64,000 bases of DNA from Medicago truncatula (Eukaryota; Streptophyta; Magnoliopsida; Fabales; Fabaceae): positions 63,427,994 through 63,491,993 of the forward strand of contig NC_053045.1 of assembly GCF_003473485.1 (NCBI RefSeq), read 5' to 3'. Positions 57,083 through 64,000 of this stretch are shown piece after piece (the stretch's first letter is position 1; the number at the start of each line of letters is the position of its first letter). The notes beneath the pieces are model-generated. The model was given only the letters and a program-made list of their open reading frames with translations. It was not told the origin of the DNA and made no database searches. Made by a program: the position numbers and the translations under genes.

Positions 57083-59253
57083 CTATACTCTTGGCCACTG
57101 TGGACTTACTACCTGCAACATCGAATTCAAGTTTATTATCATATCTGGTAAGTGTATAGACATATGGTAACCATTGTTATGCAAATAAGTTTTCTAAATA
57201 TCATAGTGACTACAAAATGTAAATTACTGACCTCAAGTGTGCTAAAGACTAATCGCATTCGGCCAGCAACAATTGACGGTGTCTCAGCTTCACCCATCAC
57301 TGCTGTTTGCTCTAATTGAAGAGTCTTTACAGGAAGCCTTCAGTAAACACATAGTAGCCAGGTAAAGAACAATTCACCCACTAAGTGTGAAAAAAACATG
57401 AAATTCAAGCACTGTATCTTACCAAGCCATTCCCTTCATAAAATATGCATTTGCTATGAGAGCACAAAATCCTTTCCACTGAAGTCTCACTTCATCTGAC
57501 ACAGGAGTTGTTGATGACCATCTAACAATAGTTGGTGGGGGTGTACACAAGATGGTGATGAATATGATGCTTAACCACAGAATGCACTCATCAATCTGCA
57601 TCACACAAAAAGCATGCCAAATAAGGTAACTCAGATTTCTAGCTGAATTCATGACTTTAGAAAATCATCTGTAGCAACAAAGTAAGAAGTGATTAGAATC
57701 ATAGACCTCATTGGATATGATTTTAGATTTCAAGCTTGTGCTCCCACCGTAACTTTGCATTGCTTCAATTTCAAAGCCAGAGTCCTTCATGTCAGTAAGC
57801 TCTTTCCTTAATCCTTCATCAGTACACCCAAGTTCATATGCATTCACCCCAGCAGTGATGAAATCCTGAAAACGAAAAACGTAAATCGCCTCTTATTGGA
57901 ATATAGGGAAAGAACCAACCAGCAAAAGGTGTAAAGGAAGCGTGTGAAGTGAGCATGTTGAGTTACATAGGAAAGTGATAACTATAGCTAAATCAGTTTG
58001 TTCTGTAAACTATTGTTAAGATAGAAACAAGAGTAAACAGAAACTATAGAAGAACACAGAAGAAGAATGCACACAACGATTTTATGTGGTTTATCAAATA
58101 TAATCTAACACTACTAGAAAAAGCAAAATTAGCGAGGGAAATTAGTGACGGAAAAAAATGAAATTCCTCACAAATTCCTTGGTCGCAAAATTTAGTGACG
58201 GAATTAGAGAGGGATTTTACGTTTTCCCTCACTAAATTTCCCTCACTAATTTTTGTTTTTTTAGTAGTGTAACTTAACAAAGTGTCTATAAGTGCATGTT
58301 TAGATTGACAGTGAATGTGGCATACATATCCAAACATAGAGTTTTCTATTGCTTTGCCAGAGAACTAACTAATTAGAGAGTTCAAATTCGGCATGACACA
58401 ATGTGCAATCAATCCTATTACACTTAATTAAACCAGCTCAAAACTACAAGGAATGCATAAAAATGGGGTTGAACTGCAAAATATCAAGTCTCATTACAAT
58501 TTGGGTCTGCCTATTATAACAACGTACAACGTGTTGTATATCAACTGGTGTACAATTCATTTGAAAATAAGAAATAATTTTTCAAAATCTTAAAAATTTA
58601 TAGTTGAATATTTTCAATTATGATGCTAGAGGCAGTGGACATACTTTTAGATTGTCACCTCCACCACGATCAGTGAAATTCCTATATCTCCTGAACAAGG
58701 TGATGGCTATGTTGCGTGAGGAACGGTACTCGTCATTAGATGACATTGAGTCATGTGATCCACACTGCTGCAATATATATCATGCCAAAAGCATATCAAT
58801 CACCAAAAGAAAAGACTAACAATAAAATATCAAATGGACCAAAGTAGATGAAGAATTGAGATAACATAGCATGCTTAATTACCAGGCATTTGTGTCGCTT
58901 TTCACAATTCCAAGAGAAGGATGAACTAAGAAATATGTTACTACAAGGACTTCCATAAAGTTTAGGAAAAGCAGGATGGAAATTTATGAAATTAACATTA
59001 TTGATCTTGTATGAATAATATGTTTGTTGCGTTGAAGATGAGTCTTGGTATAGATGGAAGTTTAGAATAGCTCTTGGAGCATAAATCGTTAACATGTTTG
59101 AACCATGATATAATATGATATTGCTCCCTTCAAAATAACCAAGAAATGAATTAATAGAAAGAAGTGGTTTAACTATTAAGAGAAATATAACAAAGATATA
59201 AAAACATAAGGAAGAGGGATGATATACCTGTTTGATGGTAAGCATAGGCTTGA
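57083..59253 (-). CDS. Conserved plant protein of unknown function (N-terminus uncertain)
   Basis: Five well-supported exons: 58645-58767, 57707-57865, 57423-57595, 57232-57337, 57083-57112. They encode in order QCGSHDSMSSNDEYRSSRNI..., DFITAGVNAYELGCTDEGLR..., IDECILWLSIIFITILCTPP..., LPVKTLQLEQTAVMGEAE... and a C-terminus VVSPQWPRV. Two upstream pieces, 58883-58925 (SSFSWNCEKRHKCL) and about 59227-59253, fit as 5' exons giving a Ser-rich, transit-peptide-like N-terminus, but no start codon could be fixed. The hydrophobic ILWLSIIFITILC is a possible membrane segment. I recall similar plant-specific proteins ending VSPQWPRV but cannot name them. A CACTA-type MITE sits in the intron at 57866-58644. 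Confidence 0.7.
58109..58269. mobile_element. CACTA-type MITE
   Basis: 161 bp with ends CACTACTAGAAAAA and, inverted, CACTACTAAAAAA; TAA duplicated at 58106-58108 and 58270-58272. Internal AGTGACGGAA and CCCTCACTAA phrases are typical subterminal repeats. Confidence 0.9.
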
Positions 59254-61880
59254 GCTGAAATAAGGAAAAAATGTAAAGTTGGATGGGAAAGAAAATAGAG
59301 AAATATGAATGAAACGGGGAATAAACAGAACCACAAATTGTATGCTTATAAAGAAGAAGAAAAAACCACGAATTGTATGAATGGTTTCTGGCCCTGGCCG
59401 CCAAGGATCGTTTTCATCTCCCTCGATAGATATATTTTCCAATTTAAGTTTCTTGGAACTATCCACCACTCTTTTCAATTTAAATTTCTAATATAATGAA
59501 TATTAACTATATGAAATCTGTCAATTTAATTCCTTTTTTTTTTTTCTCTAAGTAGTATGTTGATAAGAATTTTACTCTTTAATATGAATAAGTGGAAAAA
59601 TCTTTTCTCAAAAAAAAAGAAAAGGTGGAAAAATCTGAATTTAAACTCCAACCTCTTAAGTATTACAACACGTCTACCAACTGAATTATGTTTAGTTTGT
59701 TTACGTGACTAATCGTTACATTTTAATAACAAAGGTTAAATCGTATTTTATATATTTATAGATTACATATTATATTTATATGGTTTAATGAAGAAAAAGT
59801 GATGATAATTTATGTTATTATTTCTTGCTGCTTTTATATCCATGCCACTCCTATAGACAATAGTTACGTGTACTGTACCTAAACAATCGATATTTCCTTT
59901 TTAACTTCTCTTCTGCCATGATTAAGATTTAAGAGGACTTGACAAAGTGTTATTTTCAACCTATTTTTTATTTTCAACCTATATCTAGTTTTTATTACAT
60001 ACTCTACGTTTTTTTTATAAGAGAAAAATATCATTCTCTATTTTTTTTTAGGAAAGGTAAAACTAATTCATTTAATTAAAGAATAATGGGTACAATGTAG
60101 ATGGTGCATTATGAAAAATAGGGGGGTTATCGTGAGAGAATAAAGCTCTAGTTATGTTATAAGCTATCCTAATTGCTTGCCTCCTAACATAACTTACAGT
60201 AAAATTATTGCAAGATGACAATAAATCCTTACATCTAGAAACAATGACCAATATTTATTTATATTTTCGTAAGAGGGTTGTGTAACTTTAACTAATAGAT
60301 TACATGAAAAAATTATTATCAATATCAACTAATTAAAATACGTAATATCTTTGAAATTTTATAAATATTTCTCTAGGCATTATCAACCATGAATTTTTTT
60401 TTCAGATTAACCCTCAGATTTTTGGGAGAAGTGAACCTTGATAATTTAAGCTTCAATTAAAATGCTAAAGATTATTTAAGTTAAAATTAAAATTTAAATT
60501 CTTTTAAACGATTCATGATTAACCTTGAATAAAAATACATGTGCTCAATGTGTATCAAGAATATGCTTTTTTTAAGCATGTAACGAAAACATGTTACTAT
60601 TAGATTTTTGTATTAGTATTCTAAAAAATATATATAATATTACAATGAAGTGTTATACATGATTGAATGTCTCTAAAGTTATTTACTTCTTGGTGCATGA
60701 TTATTAAATTCAAGAAAAAAGTATAATTTTTTTCCACTTATTTTATCGTGTGACATTTCAATTCGAAGTAACAAAGTTCATTTGTGTTTTGCTACGTCAA
60801 GATGGCAATTTTTTTTTAGTTTTTTTTTTATGGTTTCTTTCTCGATACTGCTGGTTCTCATGCATCATACAAATTTCAAACTATACAATCAAGAAAATAT
60901 AAAATTACGTTAAAAATACCCTCCAACTTTTTAGATTTCAGACGCAAGTGTGGAAAAAACAAATAGATTTGTGCTCATTATTCAAATGGAATCGCTCATT
61001 CCCAAAGTAAATATCCAAAATGTCCATGAACATATTAACATGTGTAGCATGATTTAAGTTGCGCTAGTTATAAGAGGAACGCAACTTAAGTCATGCAGCT
61101 TGACTTAAGTTGCGCTACGTGACTTGAGTCACACTACGTGCTGTTATTAGCCGAGACAGAACCTCATCATGTATTATTTTCAAACACAACACACACACAC
61201 ACACAAATCTCAATTTTCTCTCAAATTACCCAACTCCAAAATTCCTTCAATTTCAAATCAAACAATACTCCAACAAAAAGAACAAATAAGCTTTCACTTA
61301 ATCTAGAGTTTTTTAGGTTTATTGTTTTGTTAAAATTTAATTTTTTTTTAGATATTATGTTAGATTTTATACACTTAGATTTGATTTTTTTAGATTTAAA
61401 GTTTGTTTAATTTTTTTTTGCAAGATATGATCCAATATTACGTGCAAATGAGTAATATTGCTTAATTATTTAGGTAAGAAAATACACTAGCGTAGGTTAA
61501 CATGCACATGAATATTTTGGACATTTATTATGAGAATGAGCGAATCCGTTTAACTTGAATGGTTTGATGAGAAATGAATAGTCGAGAATAATTAGAACGT
61601 GTGCGGGTGAGAGAGAGTGTGGTTGATCAATCTCAATCTCAATCTCAATCTCAATGGGATGGCAAAAAAACAAGAGGTGAACCGTTGGATCGGAGAAAGC
61701 AAAGCATGGATGGAGAAAAGAAATGAAAGGGTAAGGTAATGGTGATGATGATGTTGTTACCACTCACTAAGGATTGGGTATCCCTCGATTTGGGACACTC
61801 ACTCACTAAAAAGATGACGTCAAGTGAACTCATCTTACACTCACCAACCCATTCTTTATTTAAATTATTTAATTAATATA
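59254..61880. other. AT-rich spacer
   Basis: No gene with support. 59394-59480 could hold a first exon of the minus-strand gene (frame EGDENDPWRPGPETIHT), but no ATG is in frame. At 61045-61140 the phrase AAGTTGCG/CGCAACTT recurs in both orientations. A (TCAATC)n stretch lies at 61626-61656. Confidence 0.35.
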
Positions 61881-62417
61881 TAACATTGTATTTCTTTTAT
61901 GACCAAATCTCTTCTTCTTCATCTTCATTGATTCCGAACACAACCATGTCAGTGCTCTCTTACCTCTTTTTTTCTTTAATTACTACTTTACTCCCATTTT
62001 ACTATCTGCTTTGCTTTGCATATCATATCATATTTTTATTCAATTTAGATCTACACAATTCATTTTTATTGTGATTTATTTATTTATTATTCTCCAAATA
62101 GTTAGTTTTATTTATTGCTGCATTACATACATTAATCCGTTGATGCGCGTCGATTCTCATTTTCTGTTTCTGTTTTTCTTACTTAAAACAAACAAGAACT
62201 TGCATTTTATGATATTTTTATTAACGCTGACAGACACTAGTCTGCGAAATATGAGATTTGAACTCCATCTTCAAATTTCAATCTCAACCTCACTCTTACC
62301 ACTCAGCTCAGCTGACACCGAATTTTAATTATTTCAATATTTACATCGAAATTTTGTCATGTTAAGTTAATGTATGTAATTTCATTATCCTTCAATCCCT
62401 TGCTACTGCAGAACAAA
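61881..62417 (+). promoter_or_regulatory. 5' leader region of the T-protein gene
   Basis: CTTCTTCTTCATCTTC at 61911-61926 looks like a plant leader. CTACTGCAG at 62403-62411, six bases before the start ATG, is a good acceptor, so a leader intron is likely. An upstream ATG at 62370 would be removed with it. Confidence 0.45.
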
Positions 62418-63862
62418 ATGAGAGGGGGCTTGTGGCAACTTGGCCAATCAATCACTCGCCGTCTCGCCCAAGGAGATAAGAAGGCTGTTGCTAGGAGATG
62501 TTTCGCTACGGATTCTGACCTGAAAAAGACTGTTCTTTATGACTTCCATGTTGCTCATGGTGGTAAGATGGTTCCATTTGCTGGATGGAGCATGCCTATT
62601 CAGTACAAGGACTCAATCATGGATTCAACCTTAAACTGTAGACAGAATGGTAGTCTTTTTGATGTTGCCCATATGTGTGGTTTAAGCCTCAAGGGAAAAG
62701 ATGCTGTTTCTTTTCTTGAGAAACTAGTCATTGCCGATGTTGCTGCACTTGCACCTGGAACTGGGACATTGACTGTTTTCACTAATGAAAAGGGTGGGGC
62801 TATCGATGATTCCGTCATTACTAAGGTCACGGATCATCACATTTACTTGGTTGTCAATGCTGGTTGCAGAGATAAAGATTTGGCTCATATTGAGGAGCAT
62901 ATGAAGGCATTCAAGGCCAAAGGTGGTGATGTGTCGTGGCACATTCATGACGAGAGAACTCTACTTGCTCTACAGGTCATTTATTACTCTATTGTACATT
63001 ACCATCATGCAAGCAAAACACACACTTTTAACTTGTCTTTTTGTTTTGTTTGATATATAGTACCTATCTCTTGCTGCTGTTGAGTTTTCTCATCATTTCC
63101 CTATTTGCACCTCTTAATTTCAATTTTTAAGATCTATAGCATAGTGGAATTATTCTTTCAAGTGTATTATACTTCTTAGAACAAAAAGTGTTTCAACTTT
63201 TTCTTCAAACTTTTTTCTTGTAAACTTTCCTCCATCTGTTTCACTCAAAATGGCTGTAATGTGCTCTAGAGTCTAGACACTAAAGCAATTATTATTAGGA
63301 GTTGATCCAGTACAATCTAAGGTGCCCTGCGCCATAACCTGTGTCTCTTTTGGTGCAGTCAGTGTTGTCAAATAGTGACTATAGCACATTGAAATTTGAA
63401 CAAATTGCTATTGTTCTGCGATATGCTAATTAGTACAAAGTGTTATCAAATGGCGATGCTATTGCATTGTTGTCTAGCAGTTGTCTAGCAGATTTGAACA
63501 TACTTTTGTAATTCCGCGATTGGCAGCATTGACTGTAGTATGATACATACTTTGTTTCGTCTGGTCATTAAATGATTCCAATTTACTTCAGGTGGTCTGT
63601 ACCCATGTTAATGTTGAAAATATACTTCAGGTGGTCTGTACCCATGTTAATGTTGAAAATAAATTGAGAGACTTCTAAACTAATGACTTGTACCTCACTG
63701 TAACGAACATCAATGAAGTTTTTCTTACTGTCTTTGGAAGCAGGGTCCCCTTGCTGCCCCTGTTCTTCAACATCTGACAAAAGATGATTTGAGCAAGCTA
63801 TACTTTGGGGAGTTCCGTGTGTTGGACATCAATGGCTCGCAGTGCTTTCTCACACGAACAGG
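62418..63862 (+). CDS. GLDT: Aminomethyltransferase, glycine cleavage T protein (partial, runs off window)
   Basis: The T protein transfers the aminomethyl group from H protein to tetrahydrofolate in the mitochondrial glycine decarboxylase complex, central to photorespiration. Exon 1 62418-62975 (186 codons), exon 2 63744-63862; further exons lie beyond 64000. An Arg-rich presequence ([19 protein letters not shown]... up to about FATDS) fits mitochondrial import. The folate-binding domain follows: [67 protein letters not shown], then [20 protein letters not shown] and FLTRTG. The motif usually read FDVSHMCGL has Ala for Ser, a mild change. The start ATG lies six bases after a leader-intron acceptor. 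Confidence 0.95.
63585..63662. repeat. 39-bp tandem duplication in T-protein intron 1
   Basis: Two almost identical units beginning ACTTCAGGTGGTCTGTACCC at 63585 and 63624. Non-coding, about 80 bp before the exon 2 acceptor. Confidence 0.85.
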
Positions 63863-64000
63863 GTAATGCTTCCTTTTTTTTGTGTGTGTGGTTTTCTTCT
63901 ACCAAAGCTAGCAGTTTATTCTTAGAAGTTCATCTGAGTTACAATTATGTTTCCTTAAATTGCTTCTTGTGTCACTTTGACTATCTTGTCTTTCCTATCA

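Noticed and set aside
58796-59404. 202-codon minus-strand open frame
   Set aside because: It crosses clear introns of the unknown-function gene and includes A/T-rich intron sequence; only short parts look like exons.
62011-62328. 105-codon plus-strand open frame before the T-protein gene
   Set aside because: Low-complexity Phe/Leu/Ile translation of AT-rich leader sequence; probably within the leader intron.

Overview
This window is nuclear DNA of a flowering plant, very probably a legume of the Medicago/Trifolium/Pisum group. The genes are rich in short introns with canonical GT/AG borders, the spacers are AT-rich, and the spacers and introns are full of small transposons: tRNA-derived SINEs, Mutator-type MITEs with 9-bp target duplications, Tourist, Stowaway, hAT and CACTA miniatures. 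No bacterial, organellar, CRISPR or operon signal is present. The legume assignment is an inference from repeat style and protein resemblance.

Layout. 0-3 kb: repeat-rich spacer. 3.1-8.3 kb (minus): arogenate/prephenate dehydratase in 11 exons (393 aa). 11.2-21.5 kb: a tandem segmental duplication, each copy carrying a complete 8-exon two-domain glyoxalase I gene on the minus strand; a Ty3/gypsy fossil lies between the copies. 23.6-26.5 kb (plus): GPI-anchored GH17 beta-1,3-glucanase with an X8 domain. 27.2-29.2 kb: a transposon-like element holding a decayed plant-mobile-domain gene. 29.2-34.7 kb: gene-free block with several MULE-type elements, one carrying a 36-bp minisatellite. 34.8-36.9 kb (plus): TDP2-like tyrosyl-DNA phosphodiesterase with two RanBP2 zinc fingers. 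38.96-39.03 kb (minus): tRNA-Phe(GAA). 39.3-41.2 kb: nested MITEs. 42.9-46.4 kb (plus): SKU5-similar multicopper-oxidase-like protein. 47-49 kb: 5'-truncated LINE. 50.6-56.2 kb (plus): UTP6, whose third intron holds a 1.2-kb inverted repeat with a captured galacturonosyltransferase fragment. 57.1-59.3 kb (minus): conserved plant gene of unknown function. 62.4 kb to the end (plus): glycine-cleavage T protein, running off the window.

The genes are independent single-promoter genes (phenylalanine synthesis, methylglyoxal detoxification, callose turnover, DNA repair, cell-wall growth, ribosome biogenesis, photorespiration). From memory, several have Arabidopsis counterparts close together on chromosome 1 (ADT1, TDP2-like, GH17, GLX1, T-protein near At1g11790-At1g11860), which suggests preserved ancestral gene order.

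The most interesting observations are the intronic hairpin in UTP6, a sharply bounded gene-conversion tract between the two glyoxalase genes, the minisatellite-bearing MULE, and the PMD element with self-palindromic ends. Exon borders were read by eye; every complete CDS below sums to a multiple of three.
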